Assembly (NCBI GenBank): GCA_963783505.1
Contig: CAWAOP010000027.1
Coordinates: forward strand, 124,001 to 188,000
Length of the DNA: 64,000 nucleotides
Origin: BOG-224 sp963783505
GTDB lineage: Bacteria > Acidobacteriota > Terriglobia > Bryobacterales > Bryobacteraceae
Direction: 5' to 3'
This document shows positions 35,795 through 46,520 of the stretch, piece by piece. The notes beneath the pieces were generated by a model. That model was not told the DNA's origin, ran no database searches, and saw only the letters and a list, made by a program, of their open reading frames with translations. Position 1 is the first letter of the stretch, and each line of letters begins with the position of its first letter. Both the position numbers and the translations under genes were made by a program.

Positions 35795-37560
35795 TCACTG
35801 CCCGCTCGCGGCCCCGCCGACGATTCGTGTCGCGGCGGAGGACACCGTGATCTGCACGGGGCTTGGATCGATCCAGCACGACTGCTGATTCCCGAAGGTC
35901 AGCGCCGTGGAACCAGCCTTATTGGCGAGTGTACTTGATCGTAAAGGTCGTTCCACTCGCCGGCGCAACTACGCCGGAGCTGGCAAATGCCGATCCGCCG
36001 GTTGATGGCGTCCAAAGCCCTCCCTTTGCGCCGTCCGAAAACGTGTGTGCCATTTTGGCCGTGGCGTAGCCGGAAGGCGTCGGATAGGTCGCCGCCTCCC
36101 AACAGAGTAATCGTACACGTGACGGACTACCCACCGAAACCGTAGCCGAGTCGCAGGATGCCGTGTAACTGCTCGTGTTGTTGACGTGAGCATATGCCAT
36201 GGGGCTTCCCAGTTGGCGAATTTGTGAATCCACTTGCTACGGGGTGCCCGAAGTCCGATATGTTGTCGGCCAGGTAATCCGACACCGGCCCTGGAGCCGT
36301 CGTTAGCTCTATGTAGCAGACGGGCTTCGTCGGGTTGTTCGTGTTCCACTGGGTTATGACGCCTCCGATATTAGTCCTTCACCAGGCGGATCCTTCCGCT
36401 GTATCCATCGACGTGCCTCCGCTCTGCCAGGCCGTGGGCCACGGTCCCTCCCACACAATTTGAGCTGGCGCATGTGCGCCCCCTGAAAGCAGTGGCGAAC
36501 ATTGGTAAATATCGCAGAGGACCGTTCCAGCCGTACAGCCAGGGCCGCCCGTTCCAAGCGCCACCTCGCTTGCGGCTGGCAAACCATGTCATTCGTGCCC
36601 TTACTGAAAAACAAAATGGCTGGGTGAGGCTGGAAGGTTTCCCATGACAGTGCTGACTTCGTTGGCGATGGAGTCCGCGGCCACATACGTTGTGTTGAAA
36701 GTTCCACCCGCCCACCCATACTGTTGCTCATAGGCATTTCCGAGCAACTGAGTGAGCTTCCACCAATTCATATCGATGGCATTGGTGCTGGAGGCTGCAT
36801 CATACTCTACGGCGCTGTCACCAATGGCCGCGATGAATGTGGTGAGTGCCGACGGTTTGGCTCCCACCAGCCCTGTGCCACCAGACACGGTGATCTGCGT
36901 GATCCCATTATTCCAGTTCCCCGGCGGTTGTGTAACGTCTCCTTTGGCGAAGATGTTGAAGTTCCCCGTCATCCAGGTATGAACGCCGGTATCCAGACTG
37001 CTCCAGGTGAAATTGCTGGTGACGTATCGTTCGAGAGCCGCTTGGCATGAGCCCTGCATTATTTTGTCTTGCCATAGACAGATGGTCGTGTTCCCCGAGT
37101 TGTCCCACGCCGTAACGGTTATGGACGAATGGGAGCCATTCCAGCGAATCGTTGCGCCAGGTGTGTAGGACCTTACTCCGTGGTAACAGACCGTATGCGT
37201 CCAAACGGGCTGAATTAGTGAACGGGGCCTTGCCAGGGTCATATGAGGTTTGCGCCAGCCGCGAAAACAGCGCTGATGCAAAATGTGACCAGTCCAACGG
37301 ATCATTGGAATAACCCCCCCGGCGCATAAGACGTGCCAACTGTGCTGAGGCCCGTTTGCGTTCCGCAAGTAGATGGGAGAACACAAGCAGCCGAACTGCA
37401 ACCTGTGGATGCGTTCGCACACTTGAAAACTTTCAGATTCGGCATGCCCGCCCGAGATTGGCGAAATATCCGTAGTATTTCGCTCCGTAGTCGCTCAGCC
37501 CTTCGATCAGTGAGACGTTGGTAACATCCGCAGTCCAGCAAAACTGATACGGGGTGCTCA
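35795..37560 (-). pseudogene. frame-disrupted secreted SGNH/GDSL-hydrolase-like gene
   Basis: Several frames must be joined to follow it. In order: DYGAKYYGYFANLG; RAGMPNLKVFKCANASTG; DPLDWSHFASALFSRLAQTSYDPG; ATIRWNGSHSSITVTAWDNSGN; the GDSL-like block FIAAIGDSAVEYDAASS; NYxxQYGWAGG; HFVF followed by KGTNDM (block with GxND); VITQWNTNNPTKPVCYIEL; an Ig-like tail; and CWIDPSPVQITVSSAATRIVGG ending at TGA 35795. GDS and GTND are the block I and block III motifs of SGNH hydrolases. At least five one-base shifts are needed, so it is either a decayed gene or error-rich sequence. The 5' end is not resolved. The 35425-35794 gap beyond it shows no other gene. Confidence 0.45.
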
Positions 37561-37801
37561 GCCTTTAGAGAAACGGCGGGAAAGGTAAATCTAAGACCAA
37601 TCCAGCTTGAATTGGAAAACGTCCAAAGTGTTGCCGGTGGAAAGAAGCGATCCTGCCTGCATAAAGCCGAATGCCATGTGCGCCGTCCCGGACGCAATGC
37701 CTCCCCACGCCGCAAAAGCGGCCGGGGAAAGTCCGGGACTCATAAACTCTGAGCATCGAACTTCATTAGCGCCACCAAGCGCCTGAACGGCCGCGAATCC
37801 G

Positions 37802-40800
37802 TTAGTGTCGGGTAATCCCCCATGGCGGAGCGAAAACACCGTTTGTAAGCGTTGCGGTAACCGATACCCAAGCCATCTGATGGCAGGTAGCGGGAGCCGA
37901 CGCCGGCAAAGTCGGACACGTCACCGCGCCCGTGTCCGCCATGAATTGGCCTGCCGTTCCCGCCGTGCTCGGCATCAGATACACAATCGGCGAGCCTGCC
38001 ACGTCGGCCACACTCAGGCAAATCATTCCGGAGGTGATGCCGGAATAGCAACTAAAACCTGTCTTGCTCGGATCGGCGATGGCCAGCAACTGCGTCCAGC
38101 CGCCCGCCGCGACCGTTGTGCAAGCCGGAGCCGCCGTGCCCGAGGGCGCGTTACAGGCGTAGATGACATGGTTCGTCGTATCTTCATACAGGTCGCCCGG
38201 CAGGTTCCCGCTCACCGATCCCGGCGCGCTGGTCCCGAAGAACTTCTGCATAACGGTTGCCGTCGGCAGGTCCGAATTGGCCAGGGTTTTCGCCCCGAAC
38301 GCGCCGCCATTGTTATAGAGCATCTGGCCGCTCGATCCCGGCAGGGTGGCCAGGCCCGTCCCGCCGTTGGCTACCGCCACGGTTCCGGTCACGTTCGCGG
38401 CCGTTCCCGTTGTATTAGCCGAATTGTTCGGAATATCCGCGCTGACCAGGGCCGGAAGTTGCGCGTGCGGCAGCGTCCCGCTCGTTATGTTGCTCGCATT
38501 CAGCGCATTAGTGGTAGCCGAGGCTGCAAACACCGTTCCGTTGGTTTTCGTACACGTGATCGCGCCCGAGTTTGCTAACGAACAATCCCCGCCGACGGTC
38601 TGTGGGGCGTATGCCGTGCCGCCGGCGTTCCCAAGCAGGACCTGCCCCGCGCTCGGCGCCGTGTTCGGCACCACCGATGCCAGCGTCTGCGCATTATTTG
38701 CCACGTTTCCAAGCCCCACCATGGATGGCGTAAGAGACTCCGCGCCAACCGCTCCGCCGTTGTTATAGAGCACCTGGCCGCTGGACCCGGGAAGAGCTAT
38801 GATCCCTGCCGCGGGCACGCTTCCCGCGCTCCCGGTCGTGTTCTGGTTCAAAGTTGGAAAGCCGGTCATGTTTGCGGCGCTAAGCGCTGGGGCATTCGAG
38901 AACGTCGGCGCCTGAGCGCTTGCCCCGTCCCGTGCGAGACCAGTACTTGGTCCGTTGCTGCCGTATTCCCTGCCAGCGTCGTTGTCGTTCCCGATCCGGA
39001 CTGATACGGAATCGCCCCCAGAGATCCGCCGCCCAATGAACTCGGAACCGTGCACGAGGAGCCGAGAGCGCAGGTTGTCCCATTGACGGTCATCGAGGCG
39101 TTCGATGCCGCCTTGCCGTTCAATTGCGTCTGAATCGATGACGTCGCGTCCACATACGCCATCGTTGCGGGAGATACGCCATCGATCGTTTTGTTCGTTA
39201 GCGTCTGTACGTCGGTGGTCCCTACAATCGCTCCGCTCGGCGCCGTAAGCGACGGCCCCCAGATACTCCCCGCGGAGACGGCGATTCCAGCGCCCGGATA
39301 GACCATGCCCGTCCCAGTGGGTACGCTGCACGATCCGTTCGAGCTGAGGTATCCGCTGCAGGACCCGCTCCCAAATAGTCCGACGATATCCGAATATCCG
39401 GCCGCGACCGCGCCGCCGCTTCCATTGCCCTTGAGCGGGCTGGTCGTACCGCTCACGCTTGGTATCGTGGGTTTATTGGAGAGGTCGTTGTAGCTTCCGG
39501 ACGTAGCAACCGTAGCAAAACTCGAGCTACTGGGTATCGGCGTCCCATTTACGGACGTCGAGTTACTCAAAGCCGCCGGTAGACGCGCGGCGGCCAGCGT
39601 CCCGCTCGATATGTTGCTGGCATTGGTAGCGTCGGTCGTGGCGGATGCCGCTAACGCGGGCTTGTTCAGAATCTGCGTCACGCCGGTGGCCGCGTTCCAG
39701 TCCGAGTTCACCTGCGCGGCGGGGATCGTCGGCTTGTTCGACAGGTCGTTGTAGCTTCCGGAAGTCGCAACCGTCGCCAGGTTTGGGAGGCCCGAAAGGC
39801 TGCTGTACGATAGCTGCGGAATCCGTGCGCTCGCCAGCACTCCGCTTCCGATCTGCGACGCGTCTAGCGTTACCGGGTCCGATCCGCTCAATCCATGCGT
39901 GGATGCGTGCGCGGACGGCGCAAACTGCGAAGGCGTGCCGGAAAGTTTTGACCACGCAAGCGACGATATCCACGCGGGGTTGCTGTATTGCGCCGTCTGG
40001 TCCACCGCATTCGTTACCTGCGCGGCTGTGTAGTCGCCGCTTTGCGCGCTGACAGCCCCAGTCCTGCCGAATACGCTCGATACCGCCCCGGGAGCGTTTC
40101 CCGTCTGGCTCTGCATCTGCATGTTCGTTCCGTCGTAAGTGAGCATCACCCATTGGCCGGCTGCGATATCGCCCGCCGCCAGGTTCTGGCTCGACTGCTT
40201 CTTGATGCTTGCGGCGCCAAGCGAATTGAAATTGATCGTCGCCGCGCTGGTGTTGGCCTGGTCGGCGCGGAACCAGTACGTCGTACCAGCATGGTACGCG
40301 CTGATCGCCGGGCTCAGGCTGCACGTGTAGGCGCCACTGGATGATGTCGCCTGGCACGAGTGTACGCCGCTCAGATCGTCCGCGGTCAACGTGCGCGCGG
40401 TCCCCGCACCGCTCCGGTAAACCACGCCATTACTCCCGGGATCGGCCGTCGCCGAACTCGTCATAATCCGGAAAACGGAGCCGTCGTACCAGAGGTTGTA
40501 TAAGCGCCCGGCCGCAATGTCCGTCGAAGCCGGGTTCGAGATCCCGTCCATCAACTTCACGGATGTAGCGCCCAGCGTATCCACGTTCAGAGTCGTCGTT
40601 CCTCCGCTCCCGTTTACATCGGGTTTCCAATGAAGAACCATTCCCGTGATGTAGGCCGCCGCCGTAGGCGTCATCGCACAGGTGTACGCGCTTGTCGATC
40701 CGCTCGCCGAAGCGCACAATAACGCCGCTCCGCTCTGCTCACCCGCTTGGGTCTGCACGACCGCCGTATCGAGCGCTTCGAGGACGTTGATCGACGACCC

Positions 40801-42699
40801 CGTGTCCGTAATCGAAGTCAGTATGCCGGGGCCTGCCAGAATGTTCTGAGTCGATCTGGATCCCACGCTCTGCCCATCGCTCTGGACCGCTATGTTTCCG
40901 GGCTGCGTCCAGGTATTCGTGAACGCGCAGTCGTAGACATTCTGACCCGCCGGCGCGTCCGTTGCGAAATACGTCTCCCCCGCCGTGCACAGAGGCGGAA
41001 TTCCCGCCAGCAGCCCCGTCTTCATCGGAAGCGTATGCGACGCGCTTCGCATGTCTTGCGTCCCGGCTGTCACGGTGTTGCCGGCGTCCGTCTTCATCGC
41101 GTCCGTGGGAAGCTGGGAAGAACTCACCGTTCCGCTGATCTGCGAAAACGAATAGTCTCCGCTCTGCGGCGTCACCGCTCCGGTCCGCCCAAAGACGGAA
41201 GGCACCACCGGACTCGGCAGCGTCTTTGGCTCCCACCAGTTGGCGCTGGCGTTCCAGCCCAGATACTGCAAGTCCGAAGCCGGGCTCGTCGCTACAGCCT
41301 TGCCCTGCAGCCGAGTCACGCTCAAATGCGGAAACGAACCGGTAAGATCCGTGTCCGCGCTCGTCGAACTGGTAATGCAAGTCGGACAGTCGATACCCCC
41401 CGTCGCGCTGTTATACGAAATTGTCGATGAGCCGCTCAGCGCCGCACGCGCTCGCGCATTCGTGAAGTAGAGGTTAGAGCCCTCGGTCACCATCGACGTC
41501 GTATAGTCCCCGTTCTGCGCGGCGACGGCCCCGGTCCGTCCAAAGATGGACGTGATGGTCGCGCCCGGGAGCGTTTTCGGCTCCCACCAACTGGAGGTTG
41601 CGTTCCATCCCAAGTACTGGCCATCGGAGGCGGTGGTCGAAGCCACGCTTTTGCCCTGTATACGGACTACGCTCAGATGCGGAAACGAACCATACAGGTC
41701 CGTGTCCGCGCTGGTCAGGCTGGTAATGCACGTGGGGCAGTCGATGGCCCCCGTCGAGGCGGTATACGCAATCGTCGAGGAACCGCTGAGCGCGGCCCGA
41801 GCTCGCGAGTTAGTGAAATACAGATTCCCGCTTTCCGTCACTTGCGCTGTGGTGTAGTCGCCGGCCTGCGCCGAAATACTTCCCTGTCTTCCAAAAACGC
41901 TGGATACCGCCCCCGGCGAATTTCCGGTCTGGCTCTGCATCTGCATGTTGGCGCCATCGTACGTCAGCATCACCCATTGGCCCGCCACGATATCGTTCGC
42001 GACCAGCGGCTGGTTGGATTGTTTGACGATTGTCCTGGCGCCCATACCGTTGAAGTTGATGGTGGCCGGCCCGCTGTTCGGCGAGTTGGCCCGAAACCAG
42101 TAGCTGGTCCCCGGTGAATACGCCGCTATCGGCGGATTCAAATTACACGCATACGAACCGCTCCCGCCGGTGTCCTGGCAGAAGAATGCGCCGCTGAGTT
42201 GATTCGCGTTCGCCACCGTCGCCGTTCCCACGGCGCTCCGGTACGGTATCCCGTTCGCCCCCGGATCGGCTACCGCGCCCACGGCCGACGCCGTTGGTTG
42301 CGAAGTATGGGCGGTTCCATTCGACGTGACGTAATCGACCCACTGATTCGAAGTTGGGCCCGACGCCGTCTGCACCACGGCATACACGTGTCCGCCGTTG
42401 TCCGTGCATTTCAGGACCTGGGTGTTCGTGTCCACCTGGCAGTTCTGCGCCGAGATGCCGCCCTCGACGGTCCATTGATTCACGGCGCTGCATCCGTACA
42501 GATTGGCTCCCGCGGGCGCCGTGCTCAAGAAAAAGAATTGCCCCACCGCACAGCTCGCCGGTAGACTCGTCCCCATGGTCACCGGTTTGGTGGAAACGGC
42601 GCCCGAGAAATCCACATCCCCGGCTTGTGTCTTGAGGTCGATTTTGGTCTGCGCCAGCGCGCTGGCTGCGGCAAAAGCCGCTATGAAAAGCCTCCTCAT
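37802..42699 (-). CDS. giant secreted tail-fibre-like repeat protein (one frameshift)
   Basis: It starts MRRLFIAAFAAASALAQ (signal peptide) behind GGGGGAG. The first frame runs to about 38925, where a G4 run needs one more G; the second continues to TAG-less WGITRH at 37802, for ~1,632 aa. Units of ~130 aa repeat: VFGRTGAVxAQxGDYT recurs four times, each linked to LYFTNARARAALSGSSTI, DCPTCITS and GSFPHLSV blocks. A second unit type (TYWFRADQANTSAATINF ... GQWVMLTYDGTNMQMQSQTG) occurs twice. The C-terminal third has TLTNKTIDG, GLGNVANNAQT and VANGGTGLAT, which are phage tail-fibre phrases. No other phage genes are near. One further base change could extend it to 37591 (AFGFMQAGSLLSTGNT). Confidence 0.7.
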
Positions 42700-42988
42700 G
42701 CTCCCCCTACTCTCCAACCAAACGCTAGCATGTGCAGGCCTGCATCCACTTTCTTAAAACGGCAAAGCTTTTATAATCAATCGATTAAAAACTAGACATC
42801 CCTTGTGATCGCCCATTGGCGAGGTCTCTCAAGTAGACTTCCTATCGTCCGTCCCGCCACGGCCGGCTTCCGGCATCCCGGCGGCGCAGATCCAGAGCGG
42901 CTGGGCGTGTCCGATAGTTGCCGGCGTTCGCGGAACCTCGGGCCTCCTCTGATTCCCTCGCCAATCCCCGCTAAGATAGCGGGATAGT

Positions 42989-44128
42989 ATGGGTGATCGT
43001 CTCCGAGTCCTGGCCTGGATCGACGGGTCGTCGGTCACCGGGCCTGCCAAGAACCTGATTGGCTTTGCGCTTCGCGCTCGCGAGATGGAGGGCTTGGGCG
43101 CCGAAGTCCGCATCGGCCTCATCGTTCGTGGCGACCCGGAATCGAACGCCCTCGTCCATGCCGTCCGCCGCTCGGGCCTGCCCCTCGAAGTCGTCTCGGA
43201 GCGGCGTGCGTTCGATCTCGCCGTCGTGCCGGGTCTACGAGCGGCATTCGACCGCTTCCGCCCCCATATCCTTCAGACCCACAACTACAAATCGCACTTC
43301 CTGGTTCGCTACTCAGGTCTGCACCGCCAGGCGCCTTGGCTTGCCTTCCACCACGGCTACACAACTACGAGTTTCCGGGTGCGCGTCTATAACGAGCTGG
43401 ACCGGTGGTCGCTGCGCGGCGCTGCGCGCGTGGTGACCGTCTGCCGCCCATTCGCGTTGGAGCTCCAGCGCAAGGGCGTCCCGCTGAGCCGTATTTCCAT
43501 CCAGCACAACAGCATTCCGCCGTTCGTGGCTCCTACCGCCGCGGAAGCCGCCGCGCTTAAGGCCGGGTTCGGCATCTCTGCGGACCGCCGCGTCGTCCTC
43601 GCCATAGGCCGCCTCTCAAGAGAGAAAGCCCAGCGCGACCTAATCGGAGCTCTCGCCGCGCTCAAGCGTGACAAGCCATCGGAGCCCATCGCGGCGATTC
43701 TGGTCGGCGATGGGCCCGAGCGTGAGAATCTCGTGCAGTTATCTGCCGAGCTCGGCCTGAACCAGATCGTGATATTCGCGGGCCAGCAGCCCGATGTGCG
43801 GCCGTACTACGCCATCGCGGACGTCTTCGTACTGCCGTCCCATACCGAGGGTTCTCCAAACGTACTTCTGGAAGCGATGGCCGCCGGCAAGCCTATTGTG
43901 GCCTGTAATGTCGGCGGCGTCCCGGAAATAGCCCGCCATGGCGAAACGGCCTTGCTGATCGAGCGCGGCCGTATTGACGCCATGTCCAGCGCCATCGGAC
44001 GGCTCCTGGAGGACCGCGATCTCGCCTCTCGACTGGGCGATGCCGCCGGAAAAGCCTCCGCCGCCTACTCGCCTGAAGCTTACTGCCAGTCGATTCTCGG
44101 AATCTACCGGCGTGTGACGGTCAGTTAG
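42989..44128 (+). CDS. GT4-family glycosyltransferase
   Basis: This 379-aa GT-B enzyme has an N-terminal acceptor domain (VLAWIDGSSVTGPAKNLIGF; HILQTHNYKSHFLVRY). Its C-terminal nucleotide-sugar domain has VLAIGRLSREKAQRDLI (about residues 199-215) and the EX7E motif in SHTEGSPNVLLEAMAAGKPIVA (about 289-310). It transfers a sugar from an activated donor during surface polysaccharide assembly. The start lies next to TAAGAT/GATAGT boxes rather than a Shine-Dalgarno. It follows the AT-rich promoter region of the divergent tail-fibre-like gene (42700-42988). Confidence 0.85.
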   Translation: MGDRLRVLAWIDGSSVTGPAKNLIGFALRAREMEGLGAEVRIGLIVRGDPESNALVHAVRRSGLPLEVVSERRAFDLAVVPGLRAAFDRFRPHILQTHNYKSHFLVRYSGLHRQAPWLAFHHGYTTTSFRVRVYNELDRWSLRGAARVVTVCRPFALELQRKGVPLSRISIQHNSIPPFVAPTAAEAAALKAGFGISADRRVVLAIGRLSREKAQRDLIGALAALKRDKPSEPIAAILVGDGPERENLVQLSAELGLNQIVIFAGQQPDVRPYYAIADVFVLPSHTEGSPNVLLEAMAAGKPIVACNVGGVPEIARHGETALLIERGRIDAMSSAIGRLLEDRDLASRLGDAAGKASAAYSPEAYCQSILGIYRRVTVS

Positions 44129-44164
44129 CGCGATAGGCCCGCAAATGAGTTGCTTGCGGTGGCT

Positions 44165-44170
44165 TATAAT
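44165..44170 (+). promoter_or_regulatory. consensus -10 box TATAAT
   Basis: This perfect TATAAT lies inside the longer reading frame of the next gene, so the true start is downstream (44207, 44228 or 44240) and not the TTG at 44150. Confidence 0.5.
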
Positions 44171-44206
44171 AACCCCATCGGAAGTCCCAAACTTGAACTG
44201 GCGCGC

Positions 44207-45463
44207 ATGGGCTCGCCCGTCGCGCCCATGCACCTGCAAATGAAAGGCGTCATCCTCGCTCTGTTCGTGCTGGCCGGTCTCGTTGAGATCGATGCCGCGG
44301 TCGTCCAGAACCAGACGACCACGCCTCCTGCCCCAACCAACAAACCCCTCCCATCCAAGAGCGCAGCGACTAAGACGACCTCCGCCGCGACGCCGTCGGT
44401 TACGACCAAGTCCGCGGCGCCGGCCAAGACCGTTGCCAAGTCTGCCCCAGCCAAGGCAACCGTAGCGAAGAAACGCGTGTATAGGCCGGCTCCTCCCGTG
44501 GATCCGACGGTCGGCGATGTGGTCGACGGCGAAAACCTCACCGTGCGCCGGGCTGCTGTCGCGGCGCTTGGGACCATGAATGGCGCCGTAGTGGCCGTCG
44601 ATCCCACAAACGGCCGCGTGCTGAGCATCGTGAATCAGAAACTTGCGTTGCGAAGCGGCTTTACGCCGTGTTCCACCATTAAGCTCGTCACCGCGCTGGC
44701 TGCCTTGAGCGAAGGAATCATTCAACGGGACACGCCCGTCCACTTAACCCGGACCGCCAGCTTCACTCTCACCACCGCGATCGCGCATTCCAACAATCAG
44801 TATTTTCAGAAACTCGGCAATCAGCTCGGATACGAGAGGGTCACTCGCTACGCCCGCATGATGGGCCTGGGCGAGAAGGCGGGCCTGGATATTCGCGGTG
44901 AGCAGTCCGGCGCTTGGCCCGACTCGCCTCCCGGAGCGGGCGGCGTTGGCATGATGACGGCTTACGGGGAGAACATCCTGATGACGCCGCTGGAACTCGC
45001 CGCGCTGCTCTCCGCCATTTCAAACGGTGGAACCCTGTACTATTTGCAGTACCCCGCCGCGGAAGCCGAACCGATTGAACCAAGAGTGAAACGTCAGTTG
45101 GAACTCGCCCCGGGCGGAATTTCCGACGTCAAGACCGGCATGCGCGCCGCCGTGGATGTTGGCACTGCCCGCCTCGCCGGCTATAACCCGGACGAGCCGA
45201 TCCTGGGTAAGACCGGCACCTGCACCGATTTCCGGGACTCCAATCACATGGGCTGGTTTGGATCGTTCAACGAGGTGGACAATCATCGGCTGGTGCTGGT
45301 CGTCCTGCTGCGTGGGACCAAGACCGTGAATGGCCCCGTTGCCTCGGGCGTCGCTGGCGCCATTTACAGGAATCTCTCCGAACAACGCTACTTCGCCAGC
45401 GCTCCCAAGCCGGAGACAGCCATACCCGAGATCCTCTCCACAAGCACCTGCTGCGACCGCTGA
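44207..45463 (+). CDS. penicillin-binding transpeptidase with Ala/Lys/Thr/Pro-rich linker
   Basis: This ~418-aa protein starts with an N-terminal hydrophobic segment (MKGVILALFVLAGL), followed by a 60-residue low-complexity linker rich in Lys, Ala, Thr and Pro. The transpeptidase domain has the three active-site boxes: STIK (nucleophile Ser, about residue 155), SNN (in AHSNNQYFQKLG) and KTGTC. It cross-links or recognises peptidoglycan at the outer face of the inner membrane. There is no transglycosylase or PASTA domain. The linker resembles histone-H1-like or wall-spanning linkers. The N-terminus is uncertain; 44207 is chosen because it is the first ATG after the TATAAT. Confidence 0.82.
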   Translation: MGSPVAPMHLQMKGVILALFVLAGLVEIDAAVVQNQTTTPPAPTNKPLPSKSAATKTTSAATPSVTTKSAAPAKTVAKSAPAKATVAKKRVYRPAPPVDPTVGDVVDGENLTVRRAAVAALGTMNGAVVAVDPTNGRVLSIVNQKLALRSGFTPCSTIKLVTALAALSEGIIQRDTPVHLTRTASFTLTTAIAHSNNQYFQKLGNQLGYERVTRYARMMGLGEKAGLDIRGEQSGAWPDSPPGAGGVGMMTAYGENILMTPLELAALLSAISNGGTLYYLQYPAAEAEPIEPRVKRQLELAPGGISDVKTGMRAAVDVGTARLAGYNPDEPILGKTGTCTDFRDSNHMGWFGSFNEVDNHRLVLVVLLRGTKTVNGPVASGVAGAIYRNLSEQRYFASAPKPETAIPEILSTSTCCDR

Positions 45464-45478
45464 TTGGTGAAGCCCGTC

Positions 45479-45544
45479 ACCGAGCCGCGCGCGTAAGCAA
45501 GCGGTGCTCTCGACAGCGGTGTTCTCCGCAACGGTGTCCCTGGC
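45479..45544. repeat. REP-like word plus three imperfect 15-bp tandem repeats
   Basis: CCGAGCCGCGCGCGTAAGCAAG (about 45480-45500) is a diverged copy of the REP word at 65-89. It runs into three 15-bp units: AGCGGTGCTCTCGAC (45500), AGCGGTGTTCTCCGC (45515) and AACGGTGTCCCTGGC (45530). The 45464-45914 gap contains this and the candidate RNA; I see no gene. Confidence 0.6.
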
Positions 45545-45580
45545 AAGGCTCTACAGCCCGGAAACTGGCTTTGGATGGTG

Positions 45581-45686
45581 AAAGGGGGAGCCCGGAATAG
45601 ATGGGAACGCTCCTCAGGAGCGGGTGGGCCGATTGGTGGGTCGATGAGGTCTGCTTGGAAGAACTTACGAGGCCGGGCTCCCCTTT
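45581..45686 (+). ncRNA. candidate structured RNA, ~106 nt, family unknown
   Basis: AAAGGGGGAGCCCGG (45581-45595) can pair with CCGGGCTCCCCTTT (45673-45686) as a ~14-bp closing stem with one bulged G. Inside is a second perfect hairpin (CGCTCC-TCA-GGAGCG, 45608-45622) and a purine-rich, less paired region. No ORF with coding features covers it. It does not show the SRP, tmRNA or RNase P signatures. The strand is unproven and there is no clear poly-U, so it may be a larger palindromic repeat. Confidence 0.35.
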
Positions 45687-45914
45687 GCGACTCCAAGTTA
45701 ATCCCTGCGCAAGTGGCAGCCCTCGGTCAAAACCTCCAATCTATTGAAAATAAACACGATATTAATCTGAACTGGGTGTGATCGCCCAGTTCCGGGTTGT
45801 CCTGGACGGCTTCCTAATGCCACATAAGGGCCACCCCTCGGGATCGCCGTCCCCATCTGAGCCGGAGGCGCTTTTGCCACGAATAGCTTAGGCTGGCCAA
45901 TCCTCGATCCGCCT

Positions 45915-46376
45915 TCAGCTCAGCTTCTGTCGCATTAGCGCTTTTAGCTCGTTGAAGAAAGCCTCCTCGTCCTGGAAATCCCTGTAGACGGAGGCAAAAC
46001 GTACGTACGCGATCTTGTCGAGATCTCGCAGGCTGTCCATGAGGAACTCGCCGATCTCTGAAGTGGCGACTTCCCGCTCGGGCGCGTCCGTAACCATGTT
46101 CTCCACCCGGTCCACCAGGGAGGCGAGCTGCGCCATGCCGACCGGCCTCTTCTCGCAGGCTTTGATCAAGCCTGTCAGCACTTTCTGCCGGTCGAACTTC
46201 TCCCGCCGGCCGTCCTTCTTGACCACCATGTAGGGGACCTCGTCGATACGTTCGTAGCTGGTGAATCGGCGGCCGCACCGGGCGCATTCCCGGCGGCGTC
46301 GAATGGCGTCGCCTTCCCGGGTCTCCCGGGAGTCCACCACCTTGTCCTCGATATGTTCGCAAAATGGGCACTTCAT
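45915..46376 (-). CDS. nrdR: transcriptional repressor NrdR
   Basis: This 153-aa protein has the normal length. The N-terminal zinc ribbon is CPFC (residues 3-6) and CARCGRRF (about 31-38). The ATP-cone domain follows (VVKKDGRREKFDRQKVLTGLIKACEKRPV, about 51-79). NrdR represses ribonucleotide reductase genes by sensing ATP/dATP. AGGAGG before the ATG is a strong ribosome site. It is divergent from the ECF sigma operon, and no nrd gene or NrdR box is obvious here. Confidence 0.95.
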   Translation of the reverse strand: MKCPFCEHIEDKVVDSRETREGDAIRRRRECARCGRRFTSYERIDEVPYMVVKKDGRREKFDRQKVLTGLIKACEKRPVGMAQLASLVDRVENMVTDAPEREVATSEIGEFLMDSLRDLDKIAYVRFASVYRDFQDEEAFFNELKALMRQKLS

Positions 46377-46520
46377 CGCTAGAAACCTCCTCCCTGCCGC
46401 CGGCCGGAGCCCGCAAAGTCCAAGGCGAACAGCCGCAAGCGCTCCGATACCGGCTAGCGCGCGGGAAAGATTGAACCTATCATGATAAAGCCTCGTTTTT
46501 TCCAGTGTAAGGATGAGGCA

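Noticed and set aside
37802..42699. Prophage
   Set aside because: Only tail-fibre-like phrases occur. There is no capsid, terminase, portal or integrase, and the protein has a Sec signal.
45500..45544. Three 15-bp direct repeats as a possible CRISPR or iteron array
   Set aside because: They are contiguous and diverged, with no spacers, no cas genes and no replication gene nearby.
45581..45686. Naming the structured element as 6S or SRP RNA
   Set aside because: The SRP tetraloop/asymmetric-loop words and the 6S bubble sequences are not present; it is kept only as an unclassified candidate.
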